From: Chrysomallon squamiferum
Lineage: Eukaryota; Mollusca; Gastropoda; Neomphalida; Peltospiridae
Assembly (NCBI GenBank): GCA_012295275.1
Contig: CM022665.1
Location: 11,619,976 to 11,683,975 of the forward strand
DNA length: 64,000 nucleotides
Direction of reading: 5' to 3'
The translations under genes and the position numbers were made by a program. Positions 12,321 through 26,743 of this stretch are shown in pieces (position 1 is the first letter of the stretch; every line of letters begins with the position of its first letter). The notes beneath the pieces were generated by a model, which worked only from the letters and a program-made list of their open reading frames with translations, made no database searches and was not told the DNA's origin.

Positions 12321-14034
12321 TTCACACACAGTGTTCTGTCTAACTCAGAGATGAGTTAATTAATTTTCTAGACCAGCTAATGTCATCACAGGTCTGATCT
12401 GGTTGTCAGGTGAAGTAGCAACTAAAACAAAGAAACAGTTCACCCATGTTTCAACATTTCTTTGTTTACCATGGACCACAAGAATGTGCAATCATTCAGA
12501 ATCTTTGTGCTTCATTAACCATCACTTATCTATCTTGTATGTGTAAATTAATGAGTCACTCGAGTAAATCAAATAGCTGCAAGCTTTCAGGCATGATATA
12601 CCTCCCACATATATGTTTGTTTATCCTTTGTTTTATTATCAACACCTTACAGACAAGATATATTGTTTATTATCACACTCAAATAAATAATTATTATTTG
12701 GCAGTGATAATAAAATGAAAATAAAAATCAGGGAAGATAATTACAATAAATATAATAATAATAATATTAATAATAATAATAATAATAATGTATTATTATA
12801 TATAAATGTAGATTATAAATATCTGGAAACAAAATATTGTTATTAAGAAAGAAAGAATGTTTATTTAATAAGACCTCAGCACATTTTAATAGTAATGGTT
12901 GTGGTTTTTATATAAGATTTCTATTGGAATTATTGTCATTGTTCCATGGGTACACTTGTTTATTAGCAGTAAGGAATCTTTGTGTGTGTGTGTGTGTGTG
13001 TGTGCGTGTGCATGTGTTATAGTTTTAGATAGAAGTGCAGACCACTGACTAGAATAGGAAATACATAATGGATTGATCTTGTAATGTTTCACAAATGATA
13101 AGCACATTTCATTATTATGAATAAACTGATGAATAAAAACATTATAACATTATTTAATTTTTTTGTTTTGTTTTATGTTACTCACTTACTTCAACAATAA
13201 ACATGCACATACACACAACCAACCATACACATAAGCTATAGATGCATATATACACTAGTATATAGATATGCATACTACCATATAAATATATACTTAGTAT
13301 ACATACCTTGTATAACTACATACATATACAAGTGTGCACAAACATATATAGATGTATACATAATATTAGAAATGAATATACACAGATTATGTAGTATATA
13401 AACATACCTCAGTAACATGATACATTATTTTTACACTATCTACAGATCATCAACCTCAATATGGTGTAAAATAATAAATATATTTTACACATCTCAGCAA
13501 CAGTAATTATTTGTATCACATTAAGTTGCGTGTACACATAATTATTAGTTACACTTACCACTAATGAATGTTAATTGCAAGCTCCTGATTGTAATAATTG
13601 ATATGTACTGACACTAATGTTTTAGAAATATATATATAAAATATATTACTGATTTTTCACTGTGTCATGAACAGGAAACCACTGTACCTGTGTTGCAACA
13701 CATGGTATATTAATTAACCTACATTAGCACAAAAGTAGTTAGATTGTCTGTCACCTGAAATGCATTGTATATAATATTATGCATACTTTTGTATGGAGGT
13801 GGGGAGCACATTTAAATGTGGCATTTGTCATTGATATTATTGGTCAGTTTAAATGATGATGTGTAACATGGATACATTATTGTGTAAGCAGTGCTGGAAT
13901 TTTTTAAAACATATTGTGTTAATTGGGATTCAGTTTTTTGTATTAATAATTTGATTCCTGTTTGTTTTAAATAATGTAAATTAAAAATTGTTTTGATGCT
14001 GTGAAACATTGTACTCTATAGTGTTACTGGAAAT
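12321..14034. other. Intergenic, no gene seen
   Basis: Contains AAT repeats (12755-12790), a (TG)n run (12980-13003), and a TACA/TATA-rich stretch (13200-13400). No splice-bounded ORF was found. Confidence 0.5.

Positions 14035-14069
<35 letters not shown>
14035..14069. repeat. (CA)n microsatellite
   Basis: About 17 CA units. Confidence 0.95.
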
Positions 14070-14071
<2 letters not shown>

Positions 14072-14423
14072 CTTGAAATTTTTACTAACATATTGTTTTA
14101 AAAAAACAGAGGCTATTTATTTTCAGAAATCTTGTGCTCTCTGTTAACTGTGTTAAAGGTCTAAGGTAAAATGTATGTGTACACCTGGTGTATTTATATT
14201 AAGGTAACATAATAGTTATAAGCAATATCTGCTCATGATGGATAGCATTGTCATCACAATTTATACTGTCAGATAAATGATCTGACATTGATCATCAATC
14301 ATTACAAAGATAAGCAAGGAAAGATCCAAGAGGAGAATCAGAAGAGGTGTCTGGTTATTATTATTATTATTATTTTAATTTTATTTTTGTTTTTTTAATT
14401 ATTTTTTTGTTATTTTTTAAAAT

Positions 14424-14480
14424 AGATATATATATATATATATATAGATAGATAGATAGATAGATACAGATATAGATATG
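14424..14480. repeat. (TA)n-(GATA)n compound microsatellite
   Basis: A run of TA units passes into five GATA units and imperfect GATATA. Confidence 0.9.
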
Positions 14481-14763
14481 GGTTCAGTAATTTTATATAA
14501 TGTTCAGTTATGTATACAAACACAAAAACATTTTATTGTTTATTTTTACCTGAAAACAGATATTAAGTAAAAATGATGATTTCTCAACAAATCTTCAGTA
14601 CTAACTAATCAAATGCTTTGTTTTTCCAGATTTCAATAAATACATTTATAAAACTTTTGTCCATGCATGGATGAATACATGTTGACATGTTAAGAACTAA
14701 GTTGCTGATATTTTCATCCTCTGTCCATCATGCTGTGATATTCTGGTCAGTATGATCTGGTCT

Positions 14764-15560
14764 GTTGATAGCATGATGGACATGTGGATAAACATACAGA
14801 GGCAGATGGACATGCCTGTTATAATATGTACATGTCCAGGATGGCTTTTTCTACAAAAAGTTCTATACTGTTGTGGGTTTTAAAAACATATTTTATGGAG
14901 TTTTGAATTTATCTGGTCTGTTGGACATGCTGGTAAATAAAAAAAATGGTAGTTAGATAAACATTGCTATTATAGTATATTCAGATGTTATTAAATTTTT
15001 GGCCCTGTATGGTTGGTGGAGGTTGGGTCTTTTTAAAGTTATTTTTTTATGTCAGTCAAAATAGTTGCTGTGTTGATAGCATGATAGACATGTTGATAAA
15101 CATACACTGGCAGATGGACATGGCTTTTAGAAAACATACATGTCCAAACATTTTTGGTAAAAAATAATAAAAAATAAAAATAAAAATAAAAAACCAGTTA
15201 GGACTTTTATTATTTGTTATTTTTTGGCTTTGTATTTCTTTAAAAAAAAATTATACATTTTATGGCATTTTGAAGTTACCTGGTCTGGTGGGTACATCAG
15301 TAAACACACAGTGACAGATGGACATGGCTATTGTAAGGTGTCCATGTTCAGCATGCTTTTGTGAAATGTTTAGTACTGTTATAATTAAAATTTGTGCCTT
15401 ATGCTGTTGTTGTTGTTTTGTTTTGAAATTATATTTTATGGTATTTTGAACAGCATGATGGACATGGTTGATAAAGATAAAATGGCTGATGGATATAGCC
15501 TATAACTATCCAACATGATTTTTTTGTGATGTGGCTTTCAACCTTGCATTTAAAATAATT
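14764..15560. repeat. Degenerate tandem array with GGACATG/CATGTCC arms, unit about 155-190 bp
   Basis: Diverged units start near 14764, 14919, 15072, 15283 and 15449. Each carries (C/T)TGATAGCATGATGGACATG or GGTCTGTTGGACATG-like starts. Several then have GATAAACATACA, a CAGATGGACATGG block, an inverted CATGTCCA block and ATTTTATGG(C/A)(A/G)TTTTGAA. GGACATG and its inverse recur within each unit, so single units can form imperfect hairpins. Confidence 0.65.
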
Positions 15561-16825
15561 TATTCAGTTGATACTAGTGTATATACTTTTGTGACATTTC
15601 TGTATATTTTTATTTTTAATGTTTATACTTTATTCATTTGATTTCTTATATATTTTTATATATGTCTGTGTTTGTATGTATTTTCTCTGTTTGTATGTGT
15701 CTGTGTTTATAATTTTGGTAAACTTTGAAATGCTTGTAAATAAACCTATCCTCATACTTAACCACAATGTGTTTATAAAGTAGATAAAAGTATAGTAAAC
15801 ACTTTAAGATCGCCACAGCTGGTCAGTCAGGCTTGAGTAGATTTACTATCAGCCATTGTGTTATTACAGCCTGTTTTCAAAACAGAGGCACACGCAGCCT
15901 TCCATCAGCCAACATCATTAACAACACAGAACAAATCAGCCCCAGGTAATAATTGCAACAACAAGGTTAAACCAAAAAGCCTGCATGCAAGCTGCATGAT
16001 TTTTAGCTGGACATGTCCATCTGTTCAATTTGATCAGATCAATGCTTGACCACTGCTGGGTGGCATGGCTTTCTGGACTTGCTGGCAGGATTCTCTGGAC
16101 ATGTCAGAGGAAGATTCTACTACTATGGCAGGAGTGTTTGAAATTATTAAGTTTCTGTAAACATGGTCAGAAAACATGGATTTCCATCTGTCACATTCTT
16201 CCTCATTAGGGATGATTTGTTTGTATGGTGTTTAATAGATATCTGTTTTGGGTGTTAGTGTCAGTTTGGAAACAAATTGAGACTAATGGGCTCAGGTCCT
16301 TATGTTTACTATAAACAGGTGAATCTGATATGTGGAGTACATTGTTTTAATAACAACTTGTCTGCTTCTAGCCGCTCGTGTTTACCTTTCATAATTTCTC
16401 TCAGTTTTGGCATGTGTGTGTGGGTGTCAGTGCATGAGTGTGTGTATGTGTGTGTAATGCTATTATTATTTATTTATTTTACTTTAGTGTTTTTTTGTTT
16501 ATTTATTTATTTATTGTTGTTTTTTTTTTTTTTTACAAATTTTATTATTATTTATTTTTCTAAAGGTGACAGCATTTCCTTATTCATATAATTAAACAAG
16601 AAACTTATTAATAAGAAAAAGTGTTAAGGTGTTTTTAATAAAACATTTATTAATTCTGTTACATTGCCAAACTGTTGATATTGAATTCTTAAATAAATAG
16701 CATTGAATAATTTACTAAATAACATAATTATTTCTTAGTTACAGAAATTTTATTATTCCTCACATCTTCAGAAATATGTGTCCAGAGAGAGCACAACTGT
16801 TTTAAAAATAAGACAATACAGAGCC
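15561..16825. other. Intergenic, higher-complexity patch with ACATGT palindromes
   Basis: 15800-16130 is less AT-rich than its surroundings. It holds GGACATGTCC (16009-16018) and GGACATGTCA (16097-16106). The rest is AT-rich with TG and TTTA repeats (16400-16560). No gene is seen. Confidence 0.4.
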
Positions 16826-17015
16826 CATTAGCTAATCAGAAACATTAATTAAAGGGTCAGTCTTAATTAGTTTAATGAAGTACATCTTAACTGCAAGAAT
16901 AACAACATACTTCTTCTTAAAGACAGGCAGTCCTCTTGGCCATTAGCTAATTAGAAACCTTAATTATTAGGTCAGACTAATTACCTTAAGCTTAATGAAG
17001 TTCATCCTCTTATAT
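16826..17015. repeat. Tandem duplication, period 115 bp
   Basis: Two copies start at 16826 and 16941 with CATTAGCTAAT(C/T)AGAAAC. They share the following TTAATTA, GGTCAG and TTTAATGAAGT(A/T)CATC blocks. Confidence 0.7.
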
Positions 17016-17159
17016 AAAAGCAAACACTGAGTGTTTGTTTAGTATAATGTGTGACTATTATCTGCCCATCTGCACACTTCACACATTTAACACATAGCCT
17101 ATACAGTATTCTTTGAAGTTCTTTCCATTTCCTGTAATGGCAGATGTTTGAAAATTTGG

Positions 17160-17250
17160 CTGTGTGGCCAGGTGGACAGCTACATGGGCATGTGTGGACA
17201 TCTAGAAGGGCATGTTTGTGGACAGCTATATGGGCTGCATGTCCTGTGGT
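17160..17250. repeat. Short tandem repeat rich in TGGACAGCTACATGGGCATG
   Basis: About three imperfect units of a GTGGACA-GCTAxATGGGC-ATG motif. It is related in sequence flavour to the GGACATG array at 14.8-15.6 kb. Confidence 0.5.
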
Positions 17251-20070
17251 TTGACCACTTGTATGTGAGAGGGAGCAACAGAAGGGACAGCTGGTCCAAT
17301 ATAATTTTGATAACAGTTTATAAACTATCAGGCTTTGTTTTTGTCAGTGTTCAAACTGTTCATCATTAAATATTGGGCAACAGTTGTTACTTTAAAAAAA
17401 ACCACATAAATAAATAAATTGACAGTGGTAGTAGTAGCAGTAACAACAACAACTAATATATATCAAGAGAATATGTCTTTTCTCTTTTTGTCTTTAAGGT
17501 TACGTTACAGTTTTAACTTCCTGTCTGTTTGAGGGCAAAAGTATATAATTTGGCATAAAGCTTATTTTATGATTTTATTTCTTTAATTTATCTTTATCGT
17601 GCTAAACATTTTCTGGCAAACAAAACTTACATTTACCTGTTAATTTGATACATGTTTTCCAAATAAACATATTACAGTATATATTCTAGAAATAAAAGAT
17701 GGTTCTCTCTCTTTTTCTTTTGTCCTTATTTTTCATACACACACACACACAAAGCTTTTCTCTTCAGCTCAGCTAATATTTTATAAAATAACAAAATGTT
17801 ACATGTTCTAAGATCAGCCTGTTAATAAAGATAAGAAGCTGTATTTAATAATAGTTTTTAAGTAACCTAATCTAACAGCATATTGTATCACACAACCAAG
17901 CATGAAACAGCTGTTTTCATTGGTTGTTTTTTCATTACTGTGTTTGAATCATGCTGTTACATCTAGTTTTGAAATTACTTTACCATTTTTTTTTTTTTTT
18001 TTTTTTACTATCCTTTTTGTTTCTATAAATTGCATGTTTTGCAGTTTTTAAAATTAATCTTTTTCTCTGTGTATTCTTGATTTTTACCTTGAAGGGCAGC
18101 AGCTGTGACATACAAAATGTATTGCCAGCCTTTCATTGATTAATGCTTTTGATAAATGTAAAATCAACAAACAATTAAATGGGTTATAAGAATAATGTGG
18201 GATTTTTTGTTGTTGTTTTTCAGCACTGTGACTGCATGGTGACATTTGATTGTTTGACTTCATGTTAAGAGGAAAATACTTAATGATGATGTTTGATTGT
18301 TTCAATTTGCGATAATAGAATAATATTTAAGTACTTTGAGTTTTCAGTCATTAACTGTTTTTTTGTTCATTTAAGCTGGCTAAAAGTAAACAAAATCATA
18401 CATGTTTTATAATGTTTTAATATAAATGGGATTAAGTTTGTTTTGTTTTTTGTTTTTTTTTAAACCAAAATTTGGATTATTCTCTCACCAAATCCTCTAT
18501 ATGGCTTATAATATTTGTTCAAGAAACAAATTCACAAAATACTTGCTGTTCAATTTGAAATTAAACCACTTTCTACAATAAGATGAAGTAGGTTTTTATA
18601 TTACATTAACAATAACAAATATATATATAAATTTTACTGCTGCTGCTGCTACTACTCTACTTCTAATAACAACAACAACAAAATAAATAAAACATACACC
18701 AACAAAATTAAAAGAAAAATAAAACTGTCCAAAGTAAACAAGAACAGCCTATGTTTCAGCTTGTCCTGCTGTTGCTCTGGGTACCTCTTTGTACTGATTC
18801 CCCCGCCAAACTATTTTTTAATTTTTTTTTTTTTATTACTTTGAAATGAAGCCAGTGGGAGCAGGTGTTTATCCAGCCTTACAGCTGTGCTACCCCACAT
18901 CCTGGTGGGGCAGTTTCACCATGCTGAAATAACTCCACTGTTATGTATGAACATAGCAACTGTTGCTATTCCCACACACCATTAACAGTTGTAAATGAAA
19001 ATATCTTACACTAACAAAGACTATTCATGTCTTTCATCATGTCACATACTATCATTTTGGTAATGTTTTGTAAAGGATGAATAATTCAGATCTAGATAGT
19101 TTATAGTGTTTGTGGTTTTGTAGTTAGTGAACAGTGGAGAGAGAAGTATGTGTGTGCATTTTTGCATGTGTTCTTGCTTGCACATGTATGCATTTCAGAT
19201 GTGTAAAGTACTGACATACATATCAAAACACACATAATTTAAAGTTTATATACAATAGTTTTTAAACAAAGACATTTGATAATATCCAAAATAGGATAAA
19301 CATTTAGTTTCATTTTGAGAATTTATTTATGTATTTATTTTTCTTTTAAAATGAACATCCTTTTCTTAAACTGCTAACAAATCTAAAAATAGTGAAATAT
19401 TTTACATTGATTAATGAATTCTGATATTCAACAATAAAGAGAAACATTTGAATGGTAAATATTTAATGAAAATTTTGACATTTTCAGCTATATCACTTAT
19501 TAATATTTCTAAGACATTCAATATCATTTTCTTTCAACAACTCTGTAAAACAATACATTTTATTACCTTCAAGTATGTGAAGTTCCTGAAATTTCAGTTA
19601 TTTGTCACAAAGGTATGTAGTATCACTAAACTGGTAGCATATGTTCTTGGCAGGCGATTGTGAGATAACAGCTTTTATTTATATTAATATTTATAACACA
19701 CACACCAGCTTCACCTTTGATATTTGATAATTGTAGAGATTTTGAGTGTGGAAAATTGCTAAGTATTTTGTGGAAGAAAGGATATATCATAAACATTTTG
19801 AAAATTCATTTGTGGCTTTTTGTGAGTCTTTATAGATAATATAATAATAAAATAATAATGATAATGATAATAATAATGAAATATATTATTATTAGTATAA
19901 TATTTATTTATAGGTAGTGTATATTTATTTGTATGTCTGTATCTCATGTCAGTGTTATATGTGGACACATTGCCTGTGTGTGTGTGTGTGTGTGTGTGAT
20001 GCAATTCATTAACCTGTAAAAGTAAATACAGAACATTATATTTTATTAAAACTTTAGCGTAAATGTTTCC
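17251..20070. other. Intergenic, no gene seen
   Basis: AT-rich, with poly-T (17985-18006), short CA runs (17738-17752), a TG run (19974-19999) and AAT repeats (19835-19880). No ORF has splice or start context worth keeping. Confidence 0.5.
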
Positions 20071-20705
20071 TTGTTATTACTCCATATCTAATAGGCCATT
20101 GTTATCTCCCAGTAAAACTGTAGTAATATATTTTTCTTCTTGTCATTTATCTGTGTCTAACAGTTACATCTCTCAGTGTAGATTAATAAAGCTAGAGACA
20201 TACTTTTTTTCTTCTTGTTATTCATCTTTCTAATAGCTACCATTTCCTAGTACAGTCTAGAGTCAGTGTTATTCCATTTTCTTTCTTGTTACTCATCTGT
20301 GTCTAACTGTCAGTTACCATCTCCCTGTATAGATTAATAAAGCTAGAGGCATATTTTTTCCTTTTTGTTAGTCACCTCTGTCTAATAGTTACATCTCTCA
20401 GTGTAAATTAATTAAGCTAGAGACATACTTTTTTCATTTTTGTTACTTGTCTGTCTCTAAATAGTCAATTACCATATCCCAGAGTAGATTAATAAAACTT
20501 GAGGCATACTTTATCATTCATATGTGTCTAATTGTCAGTTAGCATCTCCCAATGTAGATTAATTTAGCTAGAGGCATACATTTTTCTTTCTTGTTATTCA
20601 TCTGTAACTACCAAGTCCTGATGTAGATTAATAAAGCTAAAGTCAACGTTTTTTCCTTCTTGTTACTCATCTGTGTCTAACAGTCAGTTACCATCTCACA
20701 GAATC
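20071..20705. repeat. Minisatellite, unit about 75 bp, about nine copies
   Basis: Copies begin near 20071, 20140, 20216, 20286, 20366, 20441, 20513, 20592 and 20660. Consensus blocks in order: TTCTTGTTACTCATCTGTG, TCTAACAGTCAGTTACCATC, TCCCAGTGTAGATTAATAAA, GCTAGAGGCATAC. Copies differ by substitutions and small deletions. No frame stays open across it. Confidence 0.85.
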
Positions 20706-22030
<1,325 letters not shown>

Positions 22031-22230
22031 ACTCTCTCATATAAATAGAAAAATATGTACAAATATCATACACAATAATATAACCTAACATTAAATTCCT
22101 GGTATATATTTATAATCTAAAACTATATGAAGCCTGCTAACCATCAAAGTTTTAATTATTCCCATATGCCATATTCTGTAACACTTGGTTAGTAAAGCAA
22201 CAAAGCAAAACTGTTGTTTTTCCATTTTAG

Positions 22231-22430
22231 TGTCAGAAAATGTTGTGCCTCATTTACAACTTTATGTACAAAAAATGTTAGAGAATGCAAAAAGGAAGGT
22301 AATTCCTGAAATGGAAAATGTTGAGTCTTTGAGTCTGGTTCCTTCAAATGAGGCACATCTTGACAAAGGCATATGTTGGAAATTAAGGGTCATTTTCAAA
22401 GGTCATGACCATGTTAAGATCAAGGGATGA
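22231..22430 (+). CDS. Orphan terminal-exon-like ORF
   Basis: A strong-looking acceptor (TGTTTTTCCATTTTAG at 22230) is followed by a 66-codon frame ending in TGA. The peptide has normal complexity (for example MENVESLSLVPSNEAHL) unlike other ORFs nearby, and an ATTAAA lies about 70 nt past the stop. No upstream exon with a matching phase (needs phase 1) was identified and no family is recognised. It may be a last exon of an unseen gene, a relic, or chance. Confidence 0.22.
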
Positions 22431-23182
22431 AAGCTTTGAGATGCATCTTTTATGTTTGAGCCTACATTTTGATCTATTTTCTTAACACTTAATGTATAAT
22501 TAAATGGTCACATTTAAAATCATGCTCTTGTTGTAGTTTATGCTGTACTTGCTAATTTACTGTTTTAAATGTGTAGTTCATAGATCATGAGGTTTCTTTA
22601 TATCTTTCTTTTCCTCTCGCTCTTTGTCTTTTTTATTTCTCTCTCTCTCTCTCTCTCTCTTTCACACACTTTCACCTATCAATCTCAATCTCTCTCTCTT
22701 GATCATCTTTCTGTACATATCTGTGTTTTATTCCATTTGTCTCTCTTTCTCTTTTTGTTTTAGTGTCATTCTTTCACATGAAGTGAGAAAGAGGTAAAGG
22801 AAAAAGGGAGTGGAGTAAAAAAACAAATTTTTTTTTTTTTTATATTACCAATTCCAGAAATTCACATACATTTTGGTAATTCCTGTTGATCTTATGTGAT
22901 TAATTATAAAATTCCATTTTTACTTATTTTTCAAGGTTAATTTAAACTAAATGATACAGAATTAATAAAAATATATTCTTTAAACATGTGTCTAAATTTA
23001 TGAAGCATGTTTTTCTCAAACATTTAGACACTTTACAAACATTCTAGATCAAAACGAAGAAAAAAAATAAGAAAAAGATATATAAAGAGCTTGAAAAAAG
23101 AAAAAAAGAAAAAGGGAAGAAGGAATCAAACCAGAAAAGAAAAAAGAAAGATAAGGAATGAAAGAAAAAAGAGAGAACAAAC
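22431..23182. other. Intergenic; CT repeat
   Basis: A CT run at about 22637-22661, then AT-rich and a purine-rich GAAA stretch (23050-23180). Confidence 0.6.
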
Positions 23183-23282
23183 ATGAGGCAAGGTCGAAAA
23201 TTCATTATTTTTTTTCTACACAAAATGGATCTTCCCTTGACTGTTTGTGTTATTTTTCTTGGAAGATATTCAGAGGTCAAAG
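23183..23282 (+). CDS. Orphan signal-peptide-like first exon
   Basis: ATG at 23183 opens 33 codons ending AAA G|GTAAAA, phase 1, the same phase used after the signal peptides of both receptor genes. The peptide is hydrophobic (FIIFFLH, LPLTVCVIFLG), with a second possible start at 23225. No downstream extracellular exon on this strand could be identified, so this may be chance. Confidence 0.2.
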
Positions 23283-25470
23283 GTAAAATGTTAATGTATT
23301 TTTATAGACTGCCTTACTGACATAATTTTACTTTATGTGTGCAAGATGAAATCTGAAAGAAGTTACAAAAAGTAAACTTTCTTGAGGCAATGTGATACAG
23401 TTGAGGAAAGAAGAACAGTTTCACCTCCACAGAAAGAAAAACAACACTTACAGTTTAAACCAGCCTGGAAATATTTTCAAAATACCAGTTAGATACAGGT
23501 ATTTTTTTTCAGTAGATTATCTGTTGGGAAGAAAAAAGCGTAGTTGGCACCTATGTAGAAATTCAGCACGTATGCAAGAAAAGTGAGAAGATCTTGTTAT
23601 GAATGAATGGATCATTTGAAACAAGTTCAATAAACAGCTGAGGATGTGTCGTTTTCTTTTATTTTTATTTATTTTGTTTTTAACATTTTTAATTTTTTTT
23701 TAAATCTATTTTTAAGTGGGTTTTTGTAATTTTTTTTTTTTTTTGTAGTTTAGAAATACTGTAGAGAATGATTAAGGCTAAAATAGAAAAAGCTGAATTA
23801 AGCAGTATTTGCACTGCTATTTTAAAACATAAACTTAAAGATTAAGATTACATTTGTGAAAAGAATTTTCCTTTGACAAACTTAATAATAATGATGATAA
23901 ATGAAATTGACAACAACAAAATAAATGTTAAAAATAGTAATAAAAAATAAAGCTAGCACTTTTCAGATACTTTAAATTTCTTTAAAATACCTATGTAGGC
24001 TAGATAAATACAATGTAATTTTCACCTTTATTTAAAATTCAGCTGAAACAGAAAATATTATTAAAAAACCCTAGCCTAAAATTCTTGAAATACCCTTTTA
24101 AATTAGCTTTCAGTTCTTCTCTGTATTCCCAACAACAACAACACCAACTTCTCCTCCAAAAAAAGAAAAAAAAAGTGTGCTATATACAGGAATAGCAAAG
24201 GAAATTCTTAAATTAATTTTAAAGGTAAATATTTAGATTCTGTTTGCTTGAGCAGTTTTGCAAGTAACAGATCATCATCATTATCACTTCATTCAACTCA
24301 AGACCACCTGACAGTAGGTGTCTAATCAAGACTTTACAATTTATATGTTTCTGCCAAAGAATTACAGCACAGATTACATTTGGAAGTCAGCAAGTTTACC
24401 AAAACCACCATCACCATGCCAATACTGCCAGGAAATGTAAACTTAAGCTAGATTATTTGTTGCATATTTATATATTTGGCACCACTGTACATAAATAAAT
24501 CAGCTGATAATGACTTGTTTCAGGTTTCTCCATGTTCATATTGGCCATTGTACTTGATCTTAGACATGATTATGTGTACATGCTTTGTGTGTTATGCACT
24601 ATTTAATAACCTATTAGTTAAGGTAATATTATATATATTCAATCTTTCATATTAAATAAGCAAGGCAGTGTAGGTGTTTTGGTAACTGAGTAAGTAGAGA
24701 TGTAGCTTTTACACACATACACGTATACAAGTTGTAAAGCATGAACTGGAAAGAAATCTGCAAATATTTTTCCTGTCTCACAGCCAGACACTGTATCAAA
24801 AAACAAAATAAGATGTTGCTGTCTAAAGAACATTGTATTAGTATACACAGCTTTGCTGTATCTCCCATCTTGAAGCCATCATGGACACATACTGAAAACT
24901 TCATCTGAAGATAATGTCAGAATGAGCCTCACTTGCTGAGCACTTCTTTGTTTTTGATATCTTCTTTTCTGTTTTCATAACAATATTGATACTGACCAAA
25001 TATTTGGCAGTGTTGAAAAATATCTCCCTCGAGGTGTGAGGTTTTGACTGTAAGTGAAAGTTGATATTCATCTCTTTTTTTAAGTTCCTCTATTTTAGAC
25101 CATTTTAGAAATGGAAAATATTTTCAAAACATAATCTGGTGTTTAATCCTTTAGTCTTAAAAACAGAGGTACTATCTTAAATACACAATAAGTAAAGTTT
25201 TATCTTGGAACACACACAAATCAGTGACTTGTCTTTGTTTTTCAGAAAATAGTACAAAAACATTTTATTGATTCATTTTTTTTTTTTTTTTTTTTTTTAC
25301 CTTTATGCTGGTTTAAAGTCAAACTTAAACTTAACAAACAGATTCATTTTAATAGATATCAAAATAAATAAAACTAGAAAAAGAAATGTTTAAACTTTCT
25401 ATCTCTGTAGAAGTGTTTAAGTTTTTTTTATAACAGAGATACATTTTACATACTTTAATATGATATATTA
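23283..25470. other. Intergenic, no gene seen
   Basis: AT-rich with poly-T runs (23729-23745, 25277-25300), AAC and TAA repeats. Nothing else recognised. Confidence 0.5.
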
Positions 25471-25840
25471 GTTTGAGAAGACTAGGCTTTGCTAATAATA
25501 AAGTTTAACATTAACATAAGCATGTCGAAAGCTTGGACATTTTATGTATTTCTAAATCTGTACCTCTCTGAGTAGACTAATCTTAGCAAATAATAAAGAA
25601 TAACATTAACATAACTAGCATGGTTGTTACTAAAGTTATATACTTCCAAATGTTGTATTTGTAAGAGAAAACTAATCTTTGCAAATAACAAAGTATAAAA
25701 TTAACATAATAAGTATGCAAAAAGCATGGATGTTATCCATACATTCTGTATGCTTCCAGGTATTGTTTTTGTTCAAGATAATAATAAAGTATAATATAAA
25801 TACAGCATACAGACAGCAATGGATGTTGCCAGTGTTTCTT
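25471..25840. repeat. Degenerate tandem repeat, period about 95-115 bp
   Basis: Four diverged copies start near 25472, 25570, 25662 and 25774. They share GACTAATCTTTGCAAATAA, AAAGTATAACATTAACATAA and a TACTTCCAAATGTTGTATT block. Confidence 0.7.
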
Positions 25841-26743
25841 CTTTCTCATGCACTTGTGACTTCAGTTATATAAAGAAATGTAAAACAAGCCTCACAGATT
25901 AATAGATATGGTGACTTCACCAATAATTTATTAAACTCTTGTTTTCTTATCAGTATCATTAGAACAGTATTTGTCATAATAGCAAATTGTTCATTAAAGT
26001 TTTGTTTTTTTATTGCTATAATGCCATGTCATATCACTATGAGAAAAAAAAAGAAAAGTGGAAAATAAACAAAATGCCAACATCAGTCCTATCTCATAAG
26101 CATTTTATTTTACTGCCATAATTTGTTACTAAATAACATTGATTGTCACAAGTAAATAAAGAATATAATGTCTGTTTAAAAAGTTTTACATTAAATTAAT
26201 TGGGTTATATATGATATTTTTATATTTAAAACAAAATTTTTTTAAAAAACAGAAGAAGAAGAAAAAAGGTATTAGATCTTTTTAGAAAATTCTGGTGATG
26301 TTTTATCAACATTAAATTAGTCTAATAAAACAGTGTGTTGATCCTTTCTTTTATTAACTATAATTAAATTGAACATAATGGTTTCTTTCATTGTTGTTTA
26401 CTTTACTTTCTTTACTGTTAATAAACCATAACTGTCAGTTATGGCATTGGCAGACATAAAACAGAACTTGTGTATTTGGCAATTAGGAGTTCTTTTTGTG
26501 CATTTTTTAATGGTTTTTTTTTTATTTTTTTATTTCCCCCTTTTAGCTCATTAAACCGTGGAACTAGTTACTAGGACTTACCTTTCAATTAGTTCTCTTA
26601 GTGTCAGAATTGTCAGGTGAATTTCTGCTAGTTAGGTCTGGAAACCTGAGCTGGCTGCCCTAGTTCCTTGTTTAAATCTGAAACAAATGTTCAGAGAAAA
26701 GTTCAAAACTATTAATATTAGACGTTCAAAGAATTATTTTTGT

